Assembly (NCBI GenBank): GCA_030425925.1
Contig: JAUHZO010000003.1
Span: 327,391 to 391,390, forward strand
Origin: Alphaproteobacteria bacterium
GTDB taxonomy: Bacteria; Pseudomonadota; Alphaproteobacteria; Rhodobacterales; Rhodobacteraceae
DNA: 64,000 bases
Direction: 5' to 3'
Shown here: one piece after another, positions 16,634 through 25,419 of the stretch
How the letters are laid out: each line of letters opens with the position of its first letter
How positions within the stretch are numbered: position 1 is the first letter of the stretch
Program-made: the position numbers and the translations under genes
Notes under the pieces: generated by a model
Databases searched by the model: none
Told to the model about the DNA's origin: nothing
Seen by the model: the letters and a program-made list of their open reading frames with translations, nothing else

Positions 16634-18466
16634 ATGCCTGACGATCAGACCCTTCCGATGGACCGCCTGCTGCAGGTGCCGCCCTTCGATCATCTTCCGC
16701 CAGAAGAACGCGCTGCGCTGGAGTCAGAGATCGCCGAGCGCCACGCCGCCCCGGGCGACGTGATCTTTCGCGAGGGCGAGGCGCTGGACGCGCTTTATGT
16801 CGTCGAAACCGGCCGGGTCGACATCTGGTCGGGCGGCGACGACATCGTCTCGCAGCGCGGGCCCGGCGAGATCATGGGCGAACGCGGGCTGTTGCGCGAC
16901 GGGTTGGCGCTCTTGACCGCGCGCGCGGCAGAGCCCACCGATCTGCTGGTGATCCCGGCGCAGCGCTTTCGTCACCTGCTGGCCGCGGTGCCGGAGGTGG
17001 CGCACTGGTTCGAACGCGCCCGCCCTTCCGAGCCCGCGCCCGATGACGGGCCCTATGCCACCGGCCTGATGGCGTTGCAGGTGTCCGACATCATGGCCCG
17101 CACCCCGGTGACCGCGCGTCCCGACGCAACGGTGCGCGAGGTCGCCCAGGTGATGCGCGACCGGGCGATCAGTTCGGTTCTGGTGATGGACGACACGCGG
17201 CTCGACGGCATTGTCACCGTCCACGACCTTGTCAACAAGGTGCTGGCCGAAGGGCTTGACGGCGCGCTGCGCGTCGACCGGGTGATGACGCCCAACCCGG
17301 TGACCATCGCGCCGGATGCGGTGGGGCTGGATGCGCTGCTGATGATGGCCGAACGGCGCATCAACCACCTGCCGGTGGCCGATCGCCGCGGGCAGATCGT
17401 CGGCATGATCGGCCGGACCGACCTGTTCCGCCAGCAGGCCGCCACCGCCAGCCACATGGCCGCCGAGATCGTCGCCGCCGACAGCGCCGACGAGATGGCC
17501 GCCGTCATGCAGCGCCTGCCGGACCTGCTGCTGCATCTGACGGCGGCGGGCACGCGGCCGGCGGCGATCTGCCGCCGTATCACCGACCTGACCGACGCCG
17601 CCACGCGCCGGCTTCTGGCGCTGGCCGAAGACCGGTTCGGCCCGCCGCCGGTACCCTATCTCTGGGCCGCCTGCGGCAGCCAGGGACGGCGCGAACAGAC
17701 CGGCGTGTCGGACCAGGACAACGTGCTGATCCTCGACAATGCCTATGCTCCGGAACACGACACCTATTTCGCCCGGCTGGCGCAGTTCGTGTCCGACGGG
17801 CTGAACACGCTGGGCTTTGTCTATTGCCCGGGCGACATGATGGCGACCAACCCGCGCTGGCGGCAGCCGGTGCATGTCTGGCAGGGCTATTTCCGCAAAT
17901 GGGTGGCCGAACCGGATGAAGAGGCGCAGATGCTGGCCTCGGTCATGTTCGACCTGCGCGCCATCTCGGGCGAGACCGCGCTGTTCACCGGCCTGCAGGA
18001 CGACACGCTTGCGCTGGCCAAGGCCAATTCGATCTTTGTGCGCCACATGATCGGCAATTCGCTCAAGCACACGCCGCCGCTGGGCCTGTTCCGCGGCATT
18101 GCGCCGATCCGCTCGGGCGCGCACAAGAACACCATCGACCTCAAGCATGCCGGCGTGGTGCCGGTGGTCGATCTGGCACGGGTCTATGCGCTGCGCGGGG
18201 CGATCACCGCCGTCAACACGCGTGAGCGGATCGCGGCGGCGGGCGACGCCGGGGTGATCTCGGCCAGCGGTGCGCGGGATCTGCTGGACGCCTACGACCT
18301 GATTGCCGAGATGCGGCTGAACCACCAGGCCGCGCAGATCGGCGCGGGGGGGCCGCCCGACAACTACCTTGCCCCGGGCCGCCTGTCGGAACTGGAGCGC
18401 AACCACCTGCGCGACGCCTTCCTGGTGGTCAAGACGATGCAATCCGCCCTGGGCGGCGCAGTCTAG
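16634..18466 (+). CDS. cNMP-binding / CBS pair / DUF294 nucleotidyltransferase-like protein
   Basis: The 610-residue protein has an N-terminal cyclic-nucleotide-binding-like domain (about 15-125, 'GDVIFREGEALDALYVVETG'), two CBS motifs (about 148-268, 'VSDIMARTPVTARPDATV' and 'VDRVMTPNPVTIAPDAV'), then a DUF294 putative nucleotidyltransferase domain. The latter carries the GlnD-like signature 'CGSQGRREQTGVSDQDN' with D360 and D362 as candidate metal ligands, and a C-terminal helical substrate-binding domain. CBS pairs usually sense AMP/ATP ratio, which Acs would change. The enzyme activity is not known for the family. It starts 104 bases after the symporter and leads the signalling block that ends with the sensor-exonuclease. 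Confidence 0.9.
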   Translation: MPDDQTLPMDRLLQVPPFDHLPPEERAALESEIAERHAAPGDVIFREGEALDALYVVETGRVDIWSGGDDIVSQRGPGEIMGERGLLRDGLALLTARAAEPTDLLVIPAQRFRHLLAAVPEVAHWFERARPSEPAPDDGPYATGLMALQVSDIMARTPVTARPDATVREVAQVMRDRAISSVLVMDDTRLDGIVTVHDLVNKVLAEGLDGALRVDRVMTPNPVTIAPDAVGLDALLMMAERRINHLPVADRRGQIVGMIGRTDLFRQQAATASHMAAEIVAADSADEMAAVMQRLPDLLLHLTAAGTRPAAICRRITDLTDAATRRLLALAEDRFGPPPVPYLWAACGSQGRREQTGVSDQDNVLILDNAYAPEHDTYFARLAQFVSDGLNTLGFVYCPGDMMATNPRWRQPVHVWQGYFRKWVAEPDEEAQMLASVMFDLRAISGETALFTGLQDDTLALAKANSIFVRHMIGNSLKHTPPLGLFRGIAPIRSGAHKNTIDLKHAGVVPVVDLARVYALRGAITAVNTRERIAAAGDAGVISASGARDLLDAYDLIAEMRLNHQAAQIGAGGPPDNYLAPGRLSELERNHLRDAFLVVKTMQSALGGAV

Positions 18467-18476
18467 GAGAGACGCG

Positions 18477-18986
18477 ATGTTCCTCGAACTGATCGCCACC
18501 TTTGCCGCCGGGATCGGCGCTGCCGGGATCGTGCTGATCCTGAACCGCCTGACCAGCGGACGGCTGCCTGGCTGGGCGATGCCCGCAGGCGCGGGTCTGG
18601 CCATGCTCGCCGTGACCGTGTTCATGGAGATGTCCTGGGGTGCCCGCACGATCCGGGCGCTGCCGCAGGGCGTCGCCGTGGTGGAAACGGTGCAGGACAA
18701 GGCCTGGTGGCGGCCCTGGACCTATCTGGCCCCGCAGACCGTGCGTCTGGTCACGCTCGACACCGCTTCGGTGCGCGAGAACCCCGCAGCGCCGGGGGTG
18801 CGGCTGGTGGATCTCTACCTGTTCGCCCGCTGGCAGCCGCCGGCACGGGTTCCGCAGCTGGTGCGCTGCGATCCCGCCGGGCGGGCCGACCCGTCCGAGG
18901 CCGCGCTGGCCGATCCGGCCTCGGCCAGCTGGCGCGCCGCCGCCCCGGCCCTGACAGAGCTTGCCTGCAAGGAGGCCCAAGGATGA
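18477..18986 (+). CDS. Small membrane-anchored protein of unknown function
   Basis: The 169-residue product begins MFLELIATFAAGIGAAGIVL and has two hydrophobic helices (about 4-22 and 35-55), then a soluble region of about 110 residues with 'DKAWWRPWTYLAPQTVRLVT'. I do not recognise a named family. The ribosome site TAGGAGAG precedes the ATG, ten bases after the DUF294 gene stop, and its own stop overlaps the response regulator start by four bases. Translational coupling on that side and tight spacing on the other make it part of the same system; it could be a periplasmic input or membrane anchor. Confidence 0.8.
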   Translation: MFLELIATFAAGIGAAGIVLILNRLTSGRLPGWAMPAGAGLAMLAVTVFMEMSWGARTIRALPQGVAVVETVQDKAWWRPWTYLAPQTVRLVTLDTASVRENPAAPGVRLVDLYLFARWQPPARVPQLVRCDPAGRADPSEAALADPASASWRAAAPALTELACKEAQG

Positions 18987-19378
18987 CCACATCGAACAAG
19001 ACCGTCCTGCTGGTCGAGGACGAGGACAACATCGCACTGGCGCTCGAAGTGATCATCGGGCGGCGCGGCTTCGGGTTGAAACGGGTGGCCACCGGCACTG
19101 CGGCGCTGGAAGCACTGGAGACCGAGCGGCCAGACCTTGTGGTGCTGGACGTGATGCTGCCGGAACGCTCCGGCTTTGACATCTGCCAGCACATCCGCGC
19201 CAGCGAAGACCTGCGCGACGTCAAGGTTCTGATGATGTCCGCCGCCGGCAGCGAGGTGACGCGCCGCAAGGGTCTGGCGCTTGGGGCGGATGCCTATTTC
19301 ACCAAGCCGTTCGACACCAGGGCGCTGACCGACAAGATCTGCGCCCTGCTGGGCGAAGACGGGGCCGCCCATGCTTGA
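18983..19378 (+). CDS. Single-domain response regulator
   Basis: The 131-residue protein is a bare receiver domain. The acidic pocket is at E12-D13, the phosphoacceptor is D56 in 'LVVLDVMLPERSGFD', and the switch lysine is K108 in 'AYFTKPF'. No output domain is present, so it must act by binding a partner or passing phosphate on. It overlaps the upstream membrane protein gene by four bases and the downstream sensor-exonuclease gene by eight. In Vibrio and Pseudomonas, response regulators control acs together with symporter-kinase fusions (CrbS/CrbR, MxtR/ErdR). This one differs because CrbR-type regulators have a DNA-binding domain. Confidence 0.92.
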   Translation: MTTSNKTVLLVEDEDNIALALEVIIGRRGFGLKRVATGTAALEALETERPDLVVLDVMLPERSGFDICQHIRASEDLRDVKVLMMSAAGSEVTRRKGLALGADAYFTKPFDTRALTDKICALLGEDGAAHA

Positions 19379-21359
19379 CCGGCTGGGGCTGCGCCTGCGC
19401 TTTGCCCTGTTCTTTGCCGCGCTGGCCGGGGGCGGGGCCACCTTTCTTGGGGTGGGCCTGTGGCTGGGCTGGTCGCGCGCGGGCGGGGCACCGGACGGAT
19501 TCGTGATCGCAGGGCTGGTCGGCGGCTTCGGACTCACCGGGCTGACCGCCTGGATCGCGCTGCTGTTCGACGAGAATGTCGCCCGCCCGATCCTCGCACT
19601 TGCCGCGGAGTTGCACACGCGCGCGCAATCCAACGTGACGGCGGACATCGACGCCGCCCCGGCACGCTATCTTGGCGCGCTGGCCCCGGCGGCACAGGCC
19701 ATCCATGCCGAGCTTGAAGCCGCACGTGCCAGCCAGGCCCGGGCCTTTGCCGAACGCACCGCGCGCATGGCGCGGGACAAGGCATTGCTGGAAACCCTGC
19801 TGCGCGACCTGACCCAGGCCGTGCTGGTGCTGTCGGAAGACCGGCACATCCTGCTCTATAACGAAGCCGCCGTTGCGCTTCTGGGGCCGATCGGGCTCAA
19901 CCGTCCCGTCGGCAGCTTCCTGCAGCTGGCCCCTGTGGAACAGGCGCTGGCCCGCCACAACGCCGCGCCGGACGGGCGGGCCGAGCCGTTCCTCACCGTG
20001 GGTGGCAGCGGGGACCGGCTGCTGACCGGGGCGGTGTCCGCCGTGCGCTCGGACGCGGTGCTCGTGGGGCATGTGGTGATGTTCCACGACGTCACCGAGG
20101 CGCTGCGCACCCATGCCGATCTCGAAGCGCTGCTGCGCGAGACGCTGGAAGAGGCACGCCGTCCCGCCATGGCCATGGGCGCGCTGCTGGACGTGCTGGA
20201 CCTGGGTTCCGGACCCGGTGCCGACAGCGCCCGCTTTGCCGCGGCCCTGCGCGAAGAGGTTGACCGCCTCTCGGCCCATCTAGGAACCATTGCCGCGCGG
20301 CAGGCGGGGATGGCCGCGGCACAATGGCCGATCCGCGATGTCGGTGCCGCCGAAATCGCCACCGCGCTGGCCCCGCGCCATCCCGGCCTTGTGAACCGCA
20401 CCGGAGAGGCCCGCCTGCGCTGCGACGGGTTTGCCATGACGGCGCTGCTGGACCGCATCCTCGACACGCTGGAACGCGATCCGGCCCGCCGCGACCTTGC
20501 GCTGTCCGCCGAACCGCGCGGGGCCGAGATCTGCCTGGTGCTGGGCTGGTCGGGCCCCGCCATCCCGCAGGGCCAGCTGGAAGAGGCGCTGCGCGCGCCG
20601 CTGTCCGAGGCGTATGGGCCCTATACGGGCCGCGACGCGCTGGACGTGCATCGCAGCGATCTGTGGGCGGAACCCGGGCCGCGCATCGTGCTGCCCCTGC
20701 CCGCCGCCGGGGCCGATCCGGACGAGGCACAGCCACACCGCCCGGATTTCTACGATTTCGACCTGCCGGCGCAAAGCCGCCCCGGGCTCGACCGCCCGCT
20801 GACCGAGCTGGCTTATGTCGTCTTCGACACCGAAACCACCGGGCTGGACCCGCAGCGCGACGAGGTGGTGCAGATTGCCGGGGTCCGCCTGCTGGGCGCG
20901 CGCCTGCTGCGGGGCGAGACCTTCGACCAGCTGGTCGCCCCGGGCCGCCCGATCCCGGCAGCCGCCACCGCCATCCACGGCATCACCGATGCCATGGTCG
21001 ACGGCGCGCCGGGCTTTGCCGCGGTGGCCGAGGCCTTTCGCGGCTTTGCCGAGGACACCGTTCTGGTGGCGCACAATGCGCCCTTCGACATGGCCTTTCT
21101 GCACCGCGTCGGCGGGTTTGCGCATCCGGCGCTGTGCACCGCGCGGCTGTCGAACGCGCTGCACGCCCATACCGGTGCGCACACGCTGGACGATCTGGCG
21201 GCGCGCTTCGGGGTCGAGATCGACGCCGCGCTGCGCCACACCGCGCTCGGCGATGCGCTGGCCACGGCCGAACTGTTCCGCCGCATGTTGCCGCTGCTGG
21301 CCGCGCGCGGGGTGACCACGCTTGGCGCAGCTCTGGACCTGCAGGGCCCGCTTGACTGA
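19371..21359 (+). CDS. Membrane PAS / degenerate kinase-like protein fused to a DEDDh 3'-5' exonuclease
   Basis: The 662-residue protein has two membrane helices (about 11-34 and 44-66), a linker with HAMP-like spacing, a PAS domain (about 145-245, 'AVLVLSEDRHILLYNEAAVA'), a helical region where a kinase would have its H-box but reads 'EARRPAMAMGALLDVLD' with no histidine, and a degenerate ATPase-like part (about 345-445). It ends with a DnaQ-type exonuclease (about 480-650). The exonuclease is intact: D486 and E488 ('VVFDTETTGLDP'), D573 ('AHNAPFDMAFL'), H623 and D628 ('RHTALGDAL'). It would digest DNA, RNA or a small nucleotide at the membrane under control of the sensor part. The substrate is unknown. 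Confidence 0.88.
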   Translation: MLDRLGLRLRFALFFAALAGGGATFLGVGLWLGWSRAGGAPDGFVIAGLVGGFGLTGLTAWIALLFDENVARPILALAAELHTRAQSNVTADIDAAPARYLGALAPAAQAIHAELEAARASQARAFAERTARMARDKALLETLLRDLTQAVLVLSEDRHILLYNEAAVALLGPIGLNRPVGSFLQLAPVEQALARHNAAPDGRAEPFLTVGGSGDRLLTGAVSAVRSDAVLVGHVVMFHDVTEALRTHADLEALLRETLEEARRPAMAMGALLDVLDLGSGPGADSARFAAALREEVDRLSAHLGTIAARQAGMAAAQWPIRDVGAAEIATALAPRHPGLVNRTGEARLRCDGFAMTALLDRILDTLERDPARRDLALSAEPRGAEICLVLGWSGPAIPQGQLEEALRAPLSEAYGPYTGRDALDVHRSDLWAEPGPRIVLPLPAAGADPDEAQPHRPDFYDFDLPAQSRPGLDRPLTELAYVVFDTETTGLDPQRDEVVQIAGVRLLGARLLRGETFDQLVAPGRPIPAAATAIHGITDAMVDGAPGFAAVAEAFRGFAEDTVLVAHNAPFDMAFLHRVGGFAHPALCTARLSNALHAHTGAHTLDDLAARFGVEIDAALRHTALGDALATAELFRRMLPLLAARGVTTLGAALDLQGPLD

Positions 21360-21369
21360 TCGCGCGGCC

Positions 21370-21957
21370 TTATCCCGCCAGCAGCGCCAGCCCCACCACC
21401 GCCAGCATCGCCAGCGCCATGACGATGTTGATGGCGCGCTGAACATGGGCGTGCAGATCCATCCGCCGCAGCGTGACCCCGGCCCAGAGCCAGAGCAGGT
21501 GGATCGGGATCCAGAGCGCGTTGAAGATCACCAGCTTGATCGCGGTTTCGGCCCAAAGCGCATCGGGCAGAAAGGCAAAGCCGGAGAACAGCGTGGTCGA
21601 CACCACATAGGCCTTGGGGTTGATCGGCTGCAGCGCAAAGCCGTTCCAGAAGCCGGGCTTTGACTGCGCCTCGATAAAGCCGATCCGCGCGCCCGCAAAG
21701 GCGATGCGGGCCGCCATGTAACACAGGTAGGCGACCGAAGCGAAGAGCAGGATCTGCCGCAGCCCGTCGACGGCGAACACGACAGCCGCAACCCCGGTGA
21801 TGACCAGCAGCGCCACGGTGAAATTGCCCACGAACAGCCCCGCCACATAGGCCAGCCCCGCCCGGTAGCCAAAGGCAGACCCCACCCCGGCGGTCGACAG
21901 GACGCCGGGCCCCGGCGTGATGACGAGGAAAAAGGCGGCAAGCGCGAATTCCAGCAT
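21370..21957 (-). CDS. LysE/RhtB-family exporter
   Basis: The 195-residue membrane protein has the LysE-family layout of six helices and the N-terminal signature 'FFLVITPGPGVLSTAGVGSA', with 'NFTVALLVITG' and 'QPINPKAYVVSTTLF'. Members export amino acids or related small metabolites. The ATG at 21957 overlaps the upstream stop by one base (TGATG), so it is translated with the enolase-superfamily gene. A GTG one codon earlier is an alternative start. It converges with the sensor-exonuclease gene, ten bases apart. Confidence 0.87.
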   Translation of the reverse strand: MLEFALAAFFLVITPGPGVLSTAGVGSAFGYRAGLAYVAGLFVGNFTVALLVITGVAAVVFAVDGLRQILLFASVAYLCYMAARIAFAGARIGFIEAQSKPGFWNGFALQPINPKAYVVSTTLFSGFAFLPDALWAETAIKLVIFNALWIPIHLLWLWAGVTLRRMDLHAHVQRAINIVMALAMLAVVGLALLAG

Positions 21958-23048
21958 CACTGCACCTCGAACGGGGCCAGGCGGTCCCAGTCAAAAGTGA
22001 CGCCGATGCCAGGTGCCTCGGGTGCCACGGCACGGCCGTTCCGGATCACCAGCGGCCGCGTCGTGTAGCGGTCGATGGGGAAGGAATGCACCTCCAGCCA
22101 GCCGCCATGCGGTTGGGCAGAGACCAGCGAGACGTGCAGTTCCTGCATCCCGTGCGAACAGACCGGCACGCTATGGCGGGACGCCAGCGTCGCAACCTGC
22201 AGCCAGCCGGTGATCCCGCCGCAATTGCTGGCATCAGGCTGGATGAAGCCCAGCTTGCCCTGTCCCAGCGCCATCTCGAATTCATGGATCGTGTGCAGGT
22301 TCTCGCCTTGTGCCACAGGCATGCCGGTGGCTTCGGTGATCCGCGCGTAATCGGCGTAGAGATCCGGCAGGACCGGTTCCTCGAACCACAGGATGTCCTG
22401 ATCGCTGACGGCGTTCGCCAGCCGGATCGCGTCCTCGACCTCCAGCGCATAGTTCGCGTCGATGGCAAAGCCCGCCTCTGGCCCGATCTGCTGCCGAACG
22501 GCGCGGATGCGGGCGATGTCGTCGGCCCGGTCGGGCTGGCCGATCTTGATCTTGACCGCGTTCAACCCGGCATCAAGGTAGCCCTGTACATGCGCCAACA
22601 GCTTTGGCAACGGATAGGCTAGGTCAATCCCGCCCCCATAGGCAAGGCACGTCGCATCCGCGCCGCCTGCCGCCCTGACCAGGGGCAGGCCTTGCGCTTT
22701 CAGCCGCAGGTCCCACAGCGCGATATCCACCGCCGAGATGGCAAAACTCAGGATCCCGCCCCGCCCGACATAGTGCATGTGCCACTGCATCGCGTCATTC
22801 AGCGCCTCGACATCGTCGGCATCCTGCCCCTGCAGGAAGGGTGAAAGGTCATGCGCGATCAGGGCCCGGGTCGCGTGGCCGCCCCGACCGCCATTATAGG
22901 TATAGCCGGTGCCCTGCCGCCCGTCCTCCAGCGTGACCGTGGCGGTGATCAGGTGGAAATGCGTATGCGCCCCATGCTTTGCGTCCACCAGCACCTCGTC
23001 CAGCGGTACTGCGAACAGCCGCGCCTCGACCGATGTGATGGCTGTCAT
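21957..23048 (-). CDS. Enolase-superfamily (mandelate racemase type) sugar-acid dehydratase
   Basis: The 363-residue protein has all parts of a mandelate-racemase-type active site. The KxK motif is K166/K168 ('AVKIKIGQP'), the metal ligands are D197 ('AIDANY'), E223 ('WFEEPV') and E249 ('AQGENLH'), and the general base pair is D272 and H299 ('CSHGMQELH'). Such enzymes dehydrate sugar acids such as galactarate, talarate, fuconate or rhamnonate, or racemise hydroxyacids. The KxK and His-Asp pair fit a galactarate/talarate-like dehydratase, but substrate cannot be read from sequence. The start has a GGGAGGA ribosome site. It is coupled to the exporter downstream. Confidence 0.85.
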   Translation of the reverse strand: MTAITSVEARLFAVPLDEVLVDAKHGAHTHFHLITATVTLEDGRQGTGYTYNGGRGGHATRALIAHDLSPFLQGQDADDVEALNDAMQWHMHYVGRGGILSFAISAVDIALWDLRLKAQGLPLVRAAGGADATCLAYGGGIDLAYPLPKLLAHVQGYLDAGLNAVKIKIGQPDRADDIARIRAVRQQIGPEAGFAIDANYALEVEDAIRLANAVSDQDILWFEEPVLPDLYADYARITEATGMPVAQGENLHTIHEFEMALGQGKLGFIQPDASNCGGITGWLQVATLASRHSVPVCSHGMQELHVSLVSAQPHGGWLEVHSFPIDRYTTRPLVIRNGRAVAPEAPGIGVTFDWDRLAPFEVQ

Positions 23049-23110
23049 GCTCGTCCTCCCTGCGCCGCACTGTCGGGGCGGGGGCGGGCGCTGTCCAGCG
23101 GTTTCGGTCC

Positions 23111-24343
23111 TCAGCGCAGGGCAGGCTTCAGCTCTGCCGTCGGAAAGCAGGTGGCGCGGCGGCCATTGGCCTCCTGCCAGCGCCCGATGGAGCGGCGGGT
23201 CTTGTAGCCCGGCAGCCCGTCGACACCGCCCACGTCGTGACCCATCTTGACCAGCGCCGCCTGCATCGTCGCCACGTCAGAGCGATAAAGCCCCCCGACA
23301 TCGCCCCATCGCGCGGTGAAATCGCCCATGCCGTACTGGATGCGATCCCCCACATGGCCCACAAACAACGCGTAAAGGTCGGAGGTGTTGTAATCCTTCA
23401 GCACGTAGAAATTCGGCGTCACGATGAAGGCGGGGCCAAAGCGGCCCGCGGGCATCAACAGGAAGCCTTCGCCGCGCCGTTCGTGATCGGGAAAGGCCTT
23501 GCCGCCGACGCGGGTGATGCCCAGCGCCTCCCAGTCGCGGATGCGGCGGCCCTGGTCCGGGCCTTCGAGCGTGCAGGACACCGCTTCGGGCACCACCACT
23601 TCGAACCCCCAGTCGCGCCCCTTTTGCCAGCCATGGCGGGCAAGGTAGTTGGCGATGGAAAAGATCGTGTCGGTTTCCGACCCCCAGATATCGGCGCGCC
23701 CGTCGCCTGTGCCATCGGCCGCGTAGCGCAGGAAGGAGGTCGGCATGAATTGCGGCTGTCCCAGCGCCCCGGCCCAGCTGCTGGCCAGCCGACCACCCGG
23801 TGCGTGCCCGGCCTCGGCGATCTGCAGCGCGGCGATCAGTTCGTCGGTGAAATAGGCCGCGCGGGTGGACATGAAGCCCTTGGTCCCAAGCACCTGGAAG
23901 GCATCGTGCCGGATCGGCACCTGGCCATAGCCGCTTTCGCGCCCCCAGATGCCCAGCACGATGCGCCCGGGCACGCCGGTCTGGCGCTCGGCTGCCGCCA
24001 GCGCGCTGGCATGGCGCTGCGCCATGCGCCGCCCCGTCGCGGTCGCCCCGTCGATGGAGCCGCGGTTGAAATACCTGGCGGGCTGGCCGAACTCGGCCTG
24101 GCGCTGGCGCTTGGGCGTGGTGGCCCGCGTGCCCGGCGGGACAAGATCGGGCAGGTCCCAGTTCAGCGTGACCCGCTGAAAGGCCGCGTCGAAGGTGCTG
24201 CGCGACACACCCTTGCGGCGCGCCTCGGGCCAGATCGTCTGTTCCAGCCAGGCGCGGAACTGCCGTTCCACCGCCGCCCGATCCTGTGCTGCGCCGGGTG
24301 TCAGAAACACCGCCATGGAAAGAAGAAATACCAGAACCCGCAT
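23111..24343 (-). CDS. Lytic murein transglycosylase (MltB family) with peptidoglycan-binding domain
   Basis: The 410-residue protein has a signal peptide ([20 protein letters not shown]), a transglycosylase catalytic domain with the expected glutamate in '[14 protein letters not shown]' and the '[20 protein letters not shown]' motif, and a C-terminal PG_binding_1 domain ('[20 protein letters not shown]'). It cuts peptidoglycan glycan strands in the periplasm to make 1,6-anhydromuramoyl ends. No lipobox cysteine follows the signal, so it is soluble. It sits 62 bases upstream of the enolase-superfamily gene in the same direction but has no evident link with sugar-acid catabolism. Confidence 0.92.
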   Translation of the reverse strand: MRVLVFLLSMAVFLTPGAAQDRAAVERQFRAWLEQTIWPEARRKGVSRSTFDAAFQRVTLNWDLPDLVPPGTRATTPKRQRQAEFGQPARYFNRGSIDGATATGRRMAQRHASALAAAERQTGVPGRIVLGIWGRESGYGQVPIRHDAFQVLGTKGFMSTRAAYFTDELIAALQIAEAGHAPGGRLASSWAGALGQPQFMPTSFLRYAADGTGDGRADIWGSETDTIFSIANYLARHGWQKGRDWGFEVVVPEAVSCTLEGPDQGRRIRDWEALGITRVGGKAFPDHERRGEGFLLMPAGRFGPAFIVTPNFYVLKDYNTSDLYALFVGHVGDRIQYGMGDFTARWGDVGGLYRSDVATMQAALVKMGHDVGGVDGLPGYKTRRSIGRWQEANGRRATCFPTAELKPALR

Positions 24344-24448
24344 ACCGCCCGCACCCGTTTGCCCAGCTTTGCGCGCACGCTAACGCAGAGCAGTCACGGC
24401 TGGGAACACTTTCCTGTGTGACCGGCAAGACCCCGCCGCAGCCGAGCA

Positions 24449-24479
24449 CCGCCGTCCCGGACCTGATCCGGGACGGCGG
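24449..24479. repeat. Inverted repeat with GTCCCGGA core, possible terminator
   Basis: A 13-bp arm at 24449-24461 pairs perfectly with 24467-24479 around a five-base loop. It lies five bases after the stop of the minus-strand hydroxyacid dehydrogenase gene. The arm core resembles that of the longer repeat at 37145-37228. Such GTCCCGG(G)-type palindromes are widespread in alphaproteobacterial intergenic DNA. It may end the catabolic transcript. Confidence 0.65.
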
Positions 24480-24483
24480 AGGA

Positions 24484-25419
24484 TCACGCGATATCGCGGC
24501 ACTCCGGCACCGGCGTGCGCACCGTGCCGTGCGCCAGGTGATCCAGCAGGTTGTCCACTACCAGATCCCCCATGGCCTGCCGCGTCTGCACCGTCGCCGA
24601 GCCCACATGCGGCAACAGCACCACATTGCCGAGCGCGCGCAGACGCTCCGGCACATGCGGCTCGGCCTCGAACACATCCAGCCCGGCCCAGCCCAGCTTG
24701 CCCGTTTCGAGACAATCGATCAGTGCCGCCTCGTCCACCACCGTGCCGCGCGCCACGTTGATCAGCGTGCCGCCCGGGCCCAACGCCTCCAGCACCGCGC
24801 GGTTGACCAGGTGCCGGGTGGCCGCCCCGCCCGGCGTGATGACCATCAGGCAATCCACCTCGCGCGCCATGTCCACAAGGTCTGCGAAATACCGAAAGGG
24901 CACATCCTTTTCCGAGCGGGTGTGATAGACGATCTCGGCGTCAAAGACCGACAGCTTGCGCGCGATCTCCTGCCCGATCCTGCCCATCCCCAGGATGCCG
25001 ACCGTCTGCCCGTCCACCGACCGCGTCAGCGGCGCGCCGCCCTCGTGCTCCCACCGGCCCGAGCGGACATAGGCCTCGTCGCGCAGCAGCTCGCGGTAAC
25101 AGGCCATCATCAGCATCAGGGCGGTGGTCGCCACCTCGGCGTTCAGAACGTCCGGCGTGTGGGTCACGATCACTCCGCGCCGCGCCGCCTCGGCGGCGTC
25201 GATCGTGTCATAGCCCACACCGTAATTGGCAAAGACCCGCAGGTCCGGCAGCCGGTCGAACAGGCTGGCATCGATCCGCGTGTGGCCCAGCATGCAGGCA
25301 TGGCGGATGCCCGCGCCCGACCCGTTCAGGTCGTCCAGCCGCACCAGCTCGAACGCACCCGACAGCCGATCCAGCATGCGCGCGGTCGGCTGGCCGACCA
25401 CCAGCAGCCGCTCAGGCAT
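24484..25419 (-). CDS. D-isomer-specific 2-hydroxyacid dehydrogenase
   Basis: The 311-residue protein has the NAD(P)-binding motif 'GILGMGRIGQEIARKL' (about 141-156) and the catalytic trio R224 ('NVARGTVVDE'), E253 ('FEAEPHVP') and H271 ('LLPHVGSAT'). It interconverts 2-hydroxyacids and 2-oxoacids; glyoxylate/hydroxypyruvate reductase is the closest familiar type. Its start overlaps the end of the FAH-family gene by eight bases. If the upstream genes cleave a diketo-sugar acid to pyruvate plus glycolate, lactate or a related acid, this enzyme could handle the 2-hydroxyacid or 2-oxoacid formed, which is inference. Confidence 0.9.
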   Translation of the reverse strand: MPERLLVVGQPTARMLDRLSGAFELVRLDDLNGSGAGIRHACMLGHTRIDASLFDRLPDLRVFANYGVGYDTIDAAEAARRGVIVTHTPDVLNAEVATTALMLMMACYRELLRDEAYVRSGRWEHEGGAPLTRSVDGQTVGILGMGRIGQEIARKLSVFDAEIVYHTRSEKDVPFRYFADLVDMAREVDCLMVITPGGAATRHLVNRAVLEALGPGGTLINVARGTVVDEAALIDCLETGKLGWAGLDVFEAEPHVPERLRALGNVVLLPHVGSATVQTRQAMGDLVVDNLLDHLAHGTVRTPVPECRDIA

